In this document: piece by piece, positions 22,285-33,399 of the stretch
How the letters are laid out: the number at the start of each line of letters is the position of its first letter
How positions within the stretch are numbered: the first letter of the stretch is position 1
NCBI GenBank assembly: GCA_026874595.1
Contig: CM049315.1
Location: 66,159,416 to 66,223,415, forward strand
Source: Sipunculus nudus
Lineage: Eukaryota; Annelida; Sipuncula; Golfingiida; Sipunculidae
DNA length: 64,000 nucleotides
Reading direction: 5' to 3'
Made by a program: the position numbers and the translations under genes
Notes under the pieces: generated by a model
Told to the model about the DNA's origin: nothing
What the model saw: the letters and a program-made list of their open reading frames with translations, nothing else
Databases searched by the model: none

Positions 22285-22935
22285 AACGGAGAGTTGTGGC
22301 TTTGGATCAACATACAAAATATATAGGATCATTAGACAATGTTAGGAATATTCATAGGGAGTTGTTCCCTTGTGGATATGTCCTTCCTGTAACTTGCAGA
22401 TGTAGGTGGTATGCTGTTATGAATATTCATTAGTAAGCAAATATTAGCAGAAAATCTGAAGCTTGTTTCTCGAGTAATGTATACTTTGAAAAGGATAAAT
22501 TATAAGCTGAAGGAAGTTTTATATTGAAAGAAGGGGGTATTTGCAGGAAAAATATTTTAATTTGCTTCATTTTAGTGTTTAAATCAATATTTAATGTTTA
22601 AAATCAACATAGTTAAAGCCATTTATATAAACCAACAATTTTGAAGCATTTTGATCTATTTGGACCAGCAGATTTGGATTCAGCACTTTTCAATGCCCCT
22701 GAAACTGTATGCCATGCATTAACATGATTTGCCTCCGGAACATTAAATATGCGTATTTTCTTATATTATGTATAGTCTATATGGTAGAGATTTCATATAT
22801 ATCGTGCTGGTCTTATTTTGGACTCTGCATTTGGGTCCTACTGGTTAGCTGACATAAAATCAGTTATTAGGTGACCTTTGTTAAACCACCATCATGTTCC
22901 TGATTCTCTTAATGTTGATAATAAAAGCGACGTTC
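22285..22935. repeat. Right arm of long inverted repeat (~8-kb unit)
   Basis: Read as its reverse complement this arm follows the order of the left arm (14812-15690): TCGCTTTTATTATCAACATT, GGTTTAACAAAGGTCACCTA, GTCAGCTAACCAGTAGGA, TTTTTCCTGCAA, CTTCCTTCAGCTTATAA, CTGCAAGTTACAGG. Identity is visibly imperfect, so insertion is old or the arms evolved separately. The two arms flank exactly the point where the gypsy element is broken. Confidence 0.75.
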
Positions 22936-22939
22936 GTAC

Positions 22940-23330
22940 CGAGACTTTAAGAAGAATTACAGTACCGGTATCAAGTGATTTCACAACCGCTGTTTCAACT
23001 GAATATAACTGTCCCGCAATTTCCAGATCTATAAACACTACCGACAGATTAAACCTTGGTACCTCCAAACCACTTTAACAAACGATGTTTATCATATTTA
23101 ACTGATCACACAAGTTCTCTGATATCAGAGAAATCGAAGGGCCGGAGTCTATCAAAGCAGTAGTAATTCCTCCATTCACCAATATCGAAACCTTTGGACC
23201 CTCCATGATAGCAATATAATCACACGAAACAGCCTCAGAAGTAGCGTTCTTAAAAGACGGACACCACTCTTGGGCATCCGGGTTCAACTCTGATACATGT
23301 GAAATGCTATGCTGCACGGTAGGATGTCCT
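22940..23330 (-). pseudogene. Ty3/gypsy aspartic protease (decayed)
   Basis: The minus strand reads a VSILVNGGITTALIDSGPS phrase: the D-S/T-G active site of a retroviral-type aspartic protease (normally DTGA or DSGA; here Ala is replaced by Pro), followed by SISLISENLCDQL. One Asp-Ser-Gly per subunit is expected because the enzyme works as a dimer. A stop follows at 23075; similar sequence in the same orientation continues to about 22940, where the right inverted-repeat arm begins. It lies in the gag frame as part of the longest open piece (23075-23593). Confidence 0.8.
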
Positions 23331-23960
23331 TCCGAAATCCCATGGGCCATTAAGTTCACCGCAGGCGTAACATGCATCACTATACCGTTAACCTCACTGC
23401 TTGGGCGATGAACCAGCCGGAGAAAACTTCCTGGGGCCCTTTTTCTCAGATGTTGATTTCTCTGTATCCGAATTCTCCTTGATCTCATTATCATGTAAAC
23501 TTTGATGATTCGATGTTCTAAAGCGTACGTGTCAGCAAATCTAGCTAATTCGTAGACCGAGATGGAAAATTCCATCTTTTCTACAAGTTTCAATCTTAAA
23601 GTTTCATCCTTAATGGTACACAGAAATTGGTCTTATATAAACTTTGCAATAATTTGATTTACCTTTTGGTTTTCCTATATTTCTTGGGATGAGTTTAACC
23701 GCAGTTTGAATCTTCCTCTTATCTTGATGCGAAACCTTAAAATGTTTCTCCGACGTCTTGGTTTCCCTGCGGAAAATTGTTCAGAGTGCCGATGATGTAA
23801 GTTTATACCATGAAAATATGGAGTCTTTCACCTTACAAAAGACACCACGCTCCTTTTCTGGCATTGAAAAGTAGGCTGATTGTGCATTACCAGATAGGAA
23901 AGGTTCAAAAGCTGCAGGCTAATCAGCCTCACTAATTTTCTTCCGTTTTGCTCAATTTTC
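23331..23960 (-). pseudogene. Ty3/gypsy gag (decayed)
   Basis: Upstream of the protease on the minus strand, frames show a retrotransposon gag-like pattern: AFEPFLSGNAQSAYFSMPEK, VKDSIFSWYKLTSSAL, then FLCTIKDETLRLKLVEK and LARFADTYALEH, followed by a basic stretch (MRSRRIRIQRNQHLRKRAP) and a CYACGE phrase near 23350-23370 that recalls the CCHC zinc knuckle. The frame is shifted several times. Gag would form the virus-like particle. Order and orientation place it at the 5' side of the element interrupted at 14812-22935. Confidence 0.7.
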
Positions 23961-24043
23961 AATAGTTTGAACCACATATCACATACAGAAATGCAACAAT
24001 AAAATCTGGTTCTCTACAACGAAAGTATGCAACCAGTCTTAAC

Positions 24044-24365
24044 CAAGATGGCGGACGTACCAGGCGGCCATTAACTGGCAGCGCTGTTTTTTGGGTCCAG
24101 TGAGCGAGTAAAGTGAAAGATATCTCACACAACACCTTAACGGATCATTCAGTATTACACTAAAAGCAGTGGACGAAATATATCTGTGTCTTGACAGGAA
24201 TTATTGAGAAACTAATAAACTATAGAAACTGTAACATTTGGAGGGGACACTCGGGAAAACTATTCGGTAATCGTTACAGACTGTGTATGAGGATTCACAC
24301 TCGATCATAGAAAGTCAGTTCACATCACAAACTGCAAACATCAGTGACAGTGCAAGTAAAAAAAA
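24044..24365 (+). promoter_or_regulatory. LINE 5' UTR starting with YY1-like motif
   Basis: CAAGATGGCGGAC (24044-24056) matches the consensus bound by YY1, and it stands at the apparent start of a LINE whose ORF1 begins about 320 bp downstream. Mammalian L1 5' UTRs begin with a comparable motif, which fixes the transcription start. The 5' boundary is inferred from where the gag-like minus-strand sequence ends. Confidence 0.45.
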
Positions 24366-25180
24366 ATGACAGGTAAGCAAAGTGCTTAAGCCCCCCCCCC
24401 CCCCCCCCCCCCACGAGATACCACACTCAGATTTGGCCGATCCCCTTGCTCAAGCACTCCTCACCGCACTGACTGATACACGGGTCATAACGGCCCTTTC
24501 AGACATGCTTTGGCCTATCGTTGAAACAAAAATAGCAAAACATATATCTTCAGCCATGAACACCTTAGCCGCTAAGGTTTCTGATCAAGGCGAATAAATA
24601 AAAAAAAAGAAACAATCAACACTCAAACACAAGAAATTGTGACATTAAAATAACAAAAAAGGGATTACATTGGGAGGTATATGCATTAGACCAATACACG
24701 AGACGAATAAACGCAAGGCTTTTTGGAGTGCCAGAACGTGAGAAGGAAGATACAGACATTATTGTGTTGGACATTTGAAAGGATAAGCTTGGTAAAGATG
24801 ATATCACACTTTTTCACATCTTATCGGTCAGGTAAAATGGAAAGCCTCGACCTATCATCGGTCGTCTTTTGACCTATCGTATCAGGTCCCGGTTTTTCCA
24901 TGCAAAGGCCTAATCGAAGGGGACAAATATATATCTGGCAGGAGATTTAACGAAGTATCTAGCGGCTCTGGCCTACCAATGCCGTAAACTAAAGCGTAGT
25001 AAACAAGTTACAGACACCTGGACATTTGACGGAAACGTATTTGTGAGGATAACGAGGGGCACGACACAGAAGGTGATCAGAGTTCATAATGAAAAACAGA
25101 TATGGACGCTGGGAAACACAGACTCAGAGCTAAAGAACACTTTGATTCCTCAAGTATATTATAGACATATATTATATGGC
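24366..25180 (+). pseudogene. LINE ORF1 (L1/Tx1-like RNA-binding protein), decayed
   Basis: An ATG at 24366 opens a short frame that breaks at a long C run (24391-24412) inside the coding region, where it reads polyproline. Beyond it come LADPLAQALLTALTDTRVIT (24430s), then after a stop LEQYTRRINARLFGVPERE (RRM-like start, near 24690), EKEDTDIIVLDI, GKPRPIIGRLLTYR, TNIYLAGDLT and LAALAYQCRKLKRSKQVTDT near 24960-25020. This is the order of an L1-type ORF1: N-terminal stretch, RRM and C-terminal domain. ORF1 proteins coat the LINE RNA. Several stops and shifts. It ends near 25180 and no ORF2 of the same family follows directly, so the copy is truncated or rearranged. Confidence 0.8.
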
Positions 25181-25869
25181 TGAGTTTCACTAATTGTTTA
25201 CAATTGACAGGAAACACTGTTGTTTAAATATAAAGCATTATTTATCAAGTCAGTTGGAGAAAGCACAAATATGACCCACGCAGCTTCGACTTGTTTTGTC
25301 AGTGATTGAAACCTGAATCTTATCGTGTTGAAAACAATACTCAATGAGCTACATATATTCTTCGCACTGTATATCTTTCATATTTCAGTATTTTTATTGT
25401 ACATACTTTATTGTTCATACGTTATTGTTCATTTCAAGAATTTTTTGATTATGTCGTTTCTGGTATATATTTCTTATGGAGAACAAGATACTCATTGTCA
25501 AATACAATATAACTTTCAGGTAGTCACGTGGTTTATCGATTGTCATAATAATGTTATGTAGGTTCACGTATCTTTTACTACGCTCCCGAGGCAGCGGAAA
25601 TCTTGCGCTTCTAAAGAAGCTACTGATTTTCCCGCTGCCTGGTTTGACTGTTTATGATACATTAAGACACTAGGTGGTGGTTCGTAGTCTGGCAGTCAAC
25701 CAAATGCCAGTTATAAAACACTCAACAGGCATCATGGCTCCGCCCATAGCTGCGCTTTAAGTGCACTCAAGTGGTTACTCTTAGTAAAAAATAGTCGAAT
25801 TTTAACTGCTTCCACTACGATCTCGCATCATCGACCGATTCGATTATGACATAACGACTAATTTAGCGT
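25181..25869. other. Non-coding AT-rich DNA
   Basis: No gene recognised. It contains the hairpin listed at 25589-25640. Confidence 0.4.
25589..25640. repeat. Imperfect 52-bp hairpin
   Basis: AGGCAGCGG (25589-25597) pairs with CCGCTGCCT at the other end (25632-25640), and the inner bases AAATC/GATTTT and GCTTCT/AGAAGC also pair, leaving a loop of a few bases. It is a compact fold-back of unknown origin: MITE remnant or structured RNA. Confidence 0.7.
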
Positions 25870-26130
25870 ATCCAAGTATCCATTTGCCAGTAACGGAAAC
25901 CAGCCAGCGAGGTGTGCACGGAACCTATGTTGTTTCATTTCGTTTGGATTACAGTTCAACGGCCTATGTACACAAGGACCTAGGGGCGTGTAGAGCCATT
26001 CTCTCTGAGCCTGTGGCCTGTTCAAACGGTTGCCGGGGCGATGAGCTGTCACTCGAAACGAAATGAACAACATTGGCTCCAAGTACTCCTCGCTTGGCTG
26101 GTAAACCGTTTTGTCTTCCAGCATAGGGTC
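25870..26130. mobile_element. Fold-back MITE with ~80-bp arms
   Basis: The left arm (GCCAGTAACGGAAACCAGCC, CAGCGAGGTG, CTATGTTGTTTCATTTCGTT; 25884-25950) is the diverged reverse complement of the right arm (AACGAAATGAACAACAT, CCTCGCTTGGCTGGTAAACC; 26057-26110). The two short open frames over it are mirror artefacts. Confidence 0.65.
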
Positions 26131-26500
26131 TCATCCGATTGGACCAAAATACAGTGCTCCCCTGTGTAGTGATTCAGGATAAGAGGACAAAACAAACAGC
26201 AGTTACGATATAGGTAATTGGTAAAGCGCTGTTTAAAGAGCGTAATCTTGTACGCGCGGAAACAACTTTCCACGTAATGGAAGATTAACGTAAAAGGTAA
26301 TAAACGAACCCACAAGAGAAAGAGTGATCATAGTAACTAAAATCTTTGCGCTTACGAAAACTCGTATATAACCACTCTATCCAGTTTACAGGTTCACAAG
26401 GTACATTTTTATTGTCTAAATGATAATTCTAGGGTAGGATTGTGTAATGCAGGGGATATTCATCCCAAACCGGGGCCGACTGGAGCTAGTGCATTGAGCT
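26131..26500. other. Non-coding DNA, nothing recognised
   Basis: No coding, repeat or RNA feature seen. Confidence 0.35.
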
Positions 26501-28800
26501 CGCTGTCAGTGGTTCACCCTAATGTGTGAAGCCTTTTATCCAAAGTTGACCGTGTGTCGGTGAATAAGTGACTATGATATAATTGCGCTGAAGGAAACCT
26601 GGTACCAGCAACATAACAAACACCTAAATGATAATGAATGGATCCAAGAACCGCTACGATGTGATCGCGAAACTAGCAGGGGAGGTGATGTGGCAATTTA
26701 TGCGGCTTGTAAGGTGCCAATATACGAAGACAAGACCTGGAAGTTGACGGGGTTGAATGTGTGTGGGTTGAACTGTACTGCCCTGCACACCTATTAATAG
26801 GAGTATTTTATAAGCCGTTGAATTAATGGGTTGACAATTGGAATCGGCTAGAGTCGCCTCTTGAATTAGCTAAAGAGACTAATATTGGGGGCCTCATCCT
26901 TTCAGGATATTTTAATATTGATTTGTTAAATACCAGTTCTTGTGTTCCTCTTAAACGCATATTGTCAGCATTCGGTTTTACTAATGTCATAACAGAACCC
27001 ACTAGGATAACAGAAAATACTGCTACATGTATAGACATGATAGCAAATACGTGCCCCGATCTGGTGATTGAAGCAGGCACGTCTCCTCCTTTTTTGCAGC
27101 GACCATCATCCTGTACGTATTAAACTCAATGTAAAGATAAAAAAAGACAGAAGTTATGTAAGGAAAATTTATAAGTATAACAATGCTGATATACACGGCC
27201 TTAACACAGAACTAGCTGATTATAATGTGGACGGAACGCAAGATATAAATAATGCAGTAGACAGCTGGACAAAAAACGCTGTAAGTAGGAACATTCCAAA
27301 TAAAAATGTAATAATTATACCGTCTGACAAACCATGGTTCACAAGTAATCTCAGACGCTACATCAGAAAGAGAAATAGATTACACGTAAGGGCAAAAAGG
27401 ACAAATATATCTGAACATTTAGGCCCTGTTTATACAAACTGATAAAATTTCATTTAAAGCAAGCGTCACATCTAAATACAATACCGCCACTTGTTGTTGG
27501 TAACGCTGTGGTCGCTGACGACATTGAAAAAGCTGAATGCCTCAATCAGTATTTTATTGAGAAATCAACTCTTGACACGACAAGTCTTTTTCCATCACAA
27601 AGCCATGACACAGATGAAATGTTATGTATTATATATATTACAGTACAAGATGTTTCTGATATTTTCATGTGTCTTGATGTAAATAGGGCCTGTGGACCAG
27701 ACGGCATCACACAGCGCATGCTCAAGATGACTGCAAGTTCTATAACTAAGAATTTAACACAAATAATCAATTGGAGTCTTCAAAGCGAAAACTTTCCAAG
27801 AAAATGAAAACTTTCTAATGTTATTCCACTTTATAAAAAGGGTTGTAAACAGGATATTAGTGACCAGTTTCATTAATTAATTGTGTAAGCAAAGTATTTG
27901 AGCGATGTGTGTTTAAGTAATTGTTCAACTTTATGCACAGGAATAACAGATTAACATCAGTCCAGTCAGCATACAGGCCGGGTGATTCTTGTACTTATCA
28001 ACTATGTAAGATCTATGACATAATAACCAAAGCCGTTGATACGGAAAATGAAACCATATTTATATCTTTGGACGCATCAAATGCATTCGACAGTGTATGG
28101 CATGAGGGTCTTATATATAAACTAAGTGAAATGGGTTTTCAAGGTAATTTACTTAAATAGTTTTCTGTTTATTTGTATGACAGAATGCAAAGAGTAGTGA
28201 TAAATGGTCATTCCTCATCCTGCATGCATGTTCCAGCTGGCGTCCCACAGGGCTCAATACTGGGCCCGCTGCTGTTCTCAGTATATTTCAATGATATGGT
28301 AGAATGTGTAAACACCAACATCCGACTGAATGCGGATGACGCTTCAATATTTATTGTAGGGAGAAATATGGAGAGTATGTCTTAAAGTCTTACAAATGAT
28401 GTGTTATCTTTTGAGATATGGGCTTAGAAATGGTTCATCACGAAAAACAGAAATGTTTACTTTCAGCAGGAGAACTGTATCAATACCGCCTGTATCCATG
28501 CTAGGACATGGAAAATCACATAAATTATATATGCGAAAAAGCCAGTAGGAGAATAAATGTCATTAGATCACTTATGTATAGACTAGATAGGAATGCTTTG
28601 GAAGTTTTGTATCTCTTTTTATTAGTCTTAGAATATGCATGTTAACTGTGGGATAGGTGCGTCATATTGAATCAGTTCAACCGGGTGCAACGAGAAGAGT
28701 GACTGGTGCAATTAGGGGCACCAGTCACAATTTAATTTACAAAGAAATTAGTATGAACCATTGTAAGGTTAACGATATTTACATTCAAAATAAAATCCGT
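26501..28800 (+). pseudogene. LINE ORF2 (endonuclease + RT, CR1/Jockey-like), decayed
   Basis: Reading across frames from 26507: an apurinic-type endonuclease with YDIIALKETWYQQHN (usual IALTETW), RCDRETSRGGDVAIYA, and CSDHHPVRIKL (27087-27120, the S-D-H catalytic end). A linker follows with SDKPWFTSNLRRYIRKRNRL (27330s), then the RT: NRACGPDGITQRML (27690s), SAYRPGDSCTYQL (27970), FISLDASNAFDSVWH (28060s), VPQGSILGPLLFSVYFNDM (28240s) and LNADDASIF (28327-28350, usual FADDT). The C-terminal thumb is near 28650-28790. Frameshifts and stops are frequent. It follows ORF1-like sequence by 1.3 kb, but the two look like different families. Confidence 0.88.
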
Positions 28801-28802
28801 CT

Positions 28803-28833
28803 CAGAGAGAGAGAGAGAGAGAGAGAAAGAGAG
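28803..28833. repeat. GA microsatellite at LINE 3' end
   Basis: About 30 bp of AG repeats with one AAA interruption, directly after the LINE ORF2 remnant. It could be the LINE's own 3' tail repeat or a later expansion. Confidence 0.9.
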
Positions 28834-28986
28834 TTCCAATTAGCGACGTCACAGGTCAGGTACGTATGTTAATTAATTTTCAAAATCTGGTGTTAAGACC
28901 TCCAAACTGTTTGCAGACCATTAAGCTTGTGTAATTTCTATCAGTTCGTGTGCCTGTTTAGGGGAGGGCGACTGTTTGACAAAAAT

Positions 28987-29864
28987 TACCGGTATACGTA
29001 TGTTTATTTATTTATTTTTTTTGTATCTCACCTCTTATTTCCAGGAGCGATTCTCAGTACCGTTCTTTATCCAGCACGCATCAGGCAATTAAGGGATATG
29101 TTAACACGGAATCAGTGATTATTTCGACCGTCGCGATGTTTTGGAATTTATCGCCGATCACACAGCGCATCGATTCTACGCAGATATATCATTTTCGATG
29201 GTAGACTCGTATACATTGAAACAATAAATTTCCCGTGGGACTTGTGTGCGTTTGAATCATTCACTAAGGCGTATCAGATGTACAAACATCGTATGTCACC
29301 TGTTGCATCACCTGTTGTTTGTCGATTATATGTTGCTGCGACTTCATATATTTTAGTTTATAAAACAGACAACTATTAATTTTATAATACAAATTTACTG
29401 CACAAGAGGGCCTGGGATAACAAGATACCGGTATACGTATGTTTATTTATTTATTTTTTTTGTATCTCACCTCTTATTTCCAGGAGCGATTCTCAGTACC
29501 GTTCTTTATCCAGCACGCATCAGGCAATTAAGGGATATGTTAACACGGAATCAGTGATTATTTCGACCGTCGCGATGTTTTGGAATTTATCGCCGATCAC
29601 ACAGCGCATCGATTCTACGCAGATATATCATTTTCGATGGTAGACTCGTATACATTGAAACAATAAATTTCCCGTGGGACTTGTGTGCGTTTGAATCATT
29701 CACTAAGGCGTATCAGATGTACAAACATCGTATGTCACCTGTTGCATCACCTGTTGTTTGTCGATTATATGTTGCTGCGACTTCATATATTTTAGTTTAT
29801 AAAACAGACAACTATTAATTTTATAATACAAATTTACTGCACAAGAGGGCCTGGGATAACAAGA
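28987..29864 (+). repeat. Exact-looking 439-bp tandem duplication (28987-29425 and 29426-29864)
   Basis: TACCGGTATACGTATG starts at 28987 and again at 29426, and I found no difference between the copies on reading through. Each contains a strong splice-acceptor-like pyrimidine tract ending TTATTTCCAG (AG at 29043-29044), a short open frame with an early stop and an AATAAA (29223-29228). A 3' terminal exon duplicated in tandem is conceivable but unsupported by any protein match. Confidence 0.93.
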
Positions 29865-30770
29865 GATAAACATGGACTTAAGAACACACAGACAATTCAT
29901 AAAAAATATATTCTTGACGTACACCAGCTATCCAATCCACAAAGAACAGCACATTCTGCGCATCTTGGATGTTTATTTTTGTAGACAGATTTGTGTGTGC
30001 TGATGTCTGAGACAGTGCAGAGTAAGCCATTTCATTGTTAGTATATATCAAGAAAACTTATATTCTTGCAGGAAAAAATGATATTTGCCTGAAGTATTAA
30101 ATACTTTAGGCTGAACGATTCCAAGAGAGTTGAATTTATAAGTATTAATTCTGAGAAAACGACTCGGAACTGTGCGAGGTGTTCACCAATTCTGTATGAC
30201 TAGTCGTATTAGTTAGGTTGATACATAAGCTAATTGCTTTTTATGATGTTGCACTTTTTTCACAGGTGGATCTTTAAAAATAAACAAAACATGTGTTTCC
30301 CTAAAAAAGTATTTTCATTTCAGCTGGAAGGGTTCATCATATTGACAGAATACAAGTATAAATATGATTTTCAGCTATGATCCTAGCCGTGACAACCCGA
30401 CTCAGTAGGCAATCGGATAATTGGGCTGGTAAACGTACTCGGGTCGTGATACTAGTAATATGGAGGAATGTATCGCAGTGGTCTTGCATCTGGTTGTATC
30501 ATGTTGTGGTAAACGGCCCATAATCTCAATATTATGCTTAGAATGGTGCATAAAAACAATAGTTTATATGTGAGCTCGCAACCAAACTGTAACACCGTCT
30601 CCATGAACACGGCTCATTTCCTGTGTCGCCTGCAAGTTGCCTGCGTCCTGTATAGTGTAGTCGCCCATGTAGCAAAATCACAATCCCGTAGGAATTGAAT
30701 GCCCAAATTGAGATAGCACTTGCTTTCACTTCATTCAGGTGTAACCTGATGGAAAATGTAAGGTAACACA
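29865..30770. other. Non-coding DNA, nothing recognised
   Basis: AT-rich, no coding family motif on either strand, no repeat that I can match elsewhere in the window. Confidence 0.35.
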
Positions 30771-30774
30771 TTTT

Positions 30775-30905
30775 ATCAACCCTCTGACCCCCTAAAAATC
30801 CAAGATGGCCGCCATCATATAGAAAAGCCTAGATAATGCTTTGATATTGTAACTATCGCATCAAAATGAATAATATTGGATCGATTTATAAGATTTTGAA
30901 TGTGC
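30775..30905 (-). repeat. Dispersed repeat with GGCGGCCATCTTGGATTTTT core
   Basis: The reverse complement matches the units at 34490-34990: TATAAATCGATCCAAT, ATGCGATAGTTAC, ATGGCGGCCATCTTGGATT, then a stretch like GGGGTCA. The CAAGATGGCCGCC core fits a YY1 site. Confidence 0.65.
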
Positions 30906-31171
30906 ACTGGTAATACAAACTACTCCAAAAGCTGTTAAAATGTTAGGGAGGGTATTCAAGGTCAAGGTCAAACTTATTTACCAACCTTCTATCTTAAGAA
31001 TAACATTAGACATCTTGGGTACTACGCTGTCATATATTATGTAATATGGTTTTCAAATAGTCAACATTTGAAATAATTGTCTTAATAATTGTTATGGCAG
31101 AATAATATACCATAGGGACGATATTAAAATACAATACACTAAAATACTGTCATATGTTTTTCAAACGGACC

Positions 31172-31654
31172 TTAAAGGTGCCCATTCACCTATCTTTTTT
31201 AAAGAAAATTTGTGATTTCTTGCTTCTCTGTGTATATATATTAATGATCTAAAGATAATTCTGGTTTTGGAATGTTCTTATAATACCTCCGTGAAGGATG
31301 TATGAACTTGTTCATCAACAACATGTTTGTAAACACAGTATTGTTGACAAAGGGGGAAAAATGTTACCTAACATGGTATGTGGCATATATGCGAAGGCAG
31401 AGAGGTTATTTGTCGCAAAACGCCATTTGCAAAACTCTCGCCTACCTGACTTGCTGTTTGATGACACTGTTGAATTCTTTTTATTTTGGCGCCCCCATCC
31501 CCCCCCCCCACATATATCATACACACTTTGATATAAACAAACAAGCAGCCTGTGTGCGTGATATCAACGTTTTCTGGCCTATTTTGTATAAAATCTCAAA
31601 GGGATTACCTTTAGTTTATAAAGGTCAGAAAGGTGATTTAATTGGCCCCTTTAA
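31172..31654. mobile_element. TTAA-flanked MITE
   Basis: The left end TTAAAGGTGCCCATTCACCT (31172-31191) is matched in reverse complement by the right end, which reads TTTAAAGGGGCCAATTAAAT outward from 31654. TTAA on both sides suggests piggyBac-like target choice, but the terminal bases are AGG rather than the usual CC, so only the MITE nature is argued. The open frames 31298-31531 and 31302-31661 lie inside it and have no motif. Confidence 0.5.
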
Positions 31655-33395
31655 AACATGAAATTGATGTACGTTTTACATATTTCACATATTGCCGATT
31701 CTCTTCTGATTTATTGCTTAGTATTAATCTATTAATGCGAAACAACTATTTTGAAATCAATTTGTGTGGTTAGTAAAAAAAAGGAACAATCTATAGCATG
31801 TAAACTATTCCAGACGCCTGGTACACTTCAAGGAGCTTCAGTAGAAACCTTTATCTGAATATCTTTCGAGTTTACTTGAATATGGGCGGAAATAGGTCAG
31901 CTGTTATTGTAAATGTCACAAAAGATTGAAAGAGTGAAACAGAAAAAAATATGCTGCCCTGACAAAAAAAGGGGCGGCCAACGAAAGAACACAACACATC
32001 TGCACGTGCACAGTGTCATACTGGTGCTGTCCGTAAAAAAATGATAAGTGTGTACATGTAAATGCCATCTGGCGAATTAAAATACATGTACCTTTAGGAA
32101 CACCGTAGGTTAATGTCGGACTATCGGGACAAGCACCTCAAGATTAAGATACCTCTACCATGGATGATCATATCAGGAAATACTATCAGGTCTGCATCGG
32201 CCAGAAAATGCGCGTGCATAAGAAAACCAGAATGCTACAGCAGCCAGTTTTAAGATACGCTTAGGACGTATTCATGTAATATTGAGATGGGCAGTGGAAT
32301 ATATGATATAAGGATAACTGTTTCAAATGACCATATAAATGTATGTAGGTAAAATCAACATGGATTTATCTTGAACATGTTTGAAAGTATGTAATATATG
32401 TGAATCCTTATGCACAGCAATGCCTGAAAGATTCAGTGGGAACATCGGAAATACTTGTTTCTCTGCAACAGTCCTATTATATAAATTATTTGGTGAAACC
32501 GCTGACCATGCAACTACGGAGGCCGATTATACTGTGTAAGAGTTTCAGTGTTAAATTTGGCTTTCTGTGCGGCTCTTTTTGAATTCAAGAAACAATGGAA
32601 GATCTCTGGTGAAGGTTCCCTACTTAATTTGGAAACACTCTACTGCATGATCATACTTATTATTACATACCTGTTATGAATGTTGGTAATGTCGTTGGTT
32701 ATATCGTGGAATTAAAGACATTGAAATTCAAAAATATGTTGAAATCAGTTGTCAATTCATGAATCAAAACATCTGTAATAACACCATAGTATAATCGCAT
32801 GATAAAAGCCTCAAAAGTTTTCTCTCCAAGGTTTCTCTGCGCACACGATATGAAACCTTGATATAAATAATACCTCCTGTATAGGGAGAAAGTTTGAAAT
32901 ATGCAATTTAAAGAAGAATATTTTGAGGCATTATTCACATAAGAAATATTTGGATTTTCTTCTCCTCAATTTTTATTCCTTTAAATGTATTTAGATAATG
33001 TGGTTAAACCTAAGTGGGGCTTAGCTTTAATATTCATATTTTTACAAGCTAAAACTAAGGATATAAACTGCCTGGTCCATACATTCAGTTGTATGTTACA
33101 TGTTGATTCATCGGTGAATATCAACACCTTAATTTAATTTTCGTGGTAAAATAATTGACAGACTAACGGGAAGGCTGTGCTTCACTTGGACTCGAGTGCA
33201 ATTGGGGATCTATACCCTGATGTTATGACCACCCAGAATGCAATTAAGGAAAGACCCCCTTCCTAAGTATACAATTATTTAGATATTGTCTAAACGCAGC
33301 AAATCATACATATGTCAATTAATAAATTAATTGCTGGGGAATAAAAATATAATCTGAAAACAAAAATAATCACAATTGTGGAAAAGAATCAAATA
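31655..33395. other. AT-rich non-coding DNA
   Basis: No gene or RNA feature recognised on either strand. Short frames are at the length expected by chance in AT-rich DNA. Confidence 0.4.
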
Positions 33396-33399
33396 AAAT

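Larger units (their letters stand above)
12700..23960 (-). mobile_element. Decayed Ty3/gypsy element split by nested insertion
   Basis: Gag (23960-23331), protease (23330-22940), RT (14790-14160) and integrase (13760-12700) lie on one strand in the canonical gypsy order. The only gap inconsistent with a single element is 14812-22935, which is bounded by inverted repeats. Removing that block leaves an element of about 3.1 kb with RNase H mostly deleted. Flanking LTRs were not recognised: on the 3' side it ends near a C run, on the 5' side a LINE starts at 24044. Confidence 0.8.

Noticed and set aside
14812-22935. Polinton/Maverick element
   Set aside because: Long inverted repeats fit, but no DNA polymerase B, integrase, ATPase or capsid motif is present inside and the length is short for that class.
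23075-23593. 172-residue frame as a host aspartic protease
   Set aside because: DSG motif, upstream gag-like sequence and downstream RT/integrase on the same strand show that it is gypsy gag-protease.
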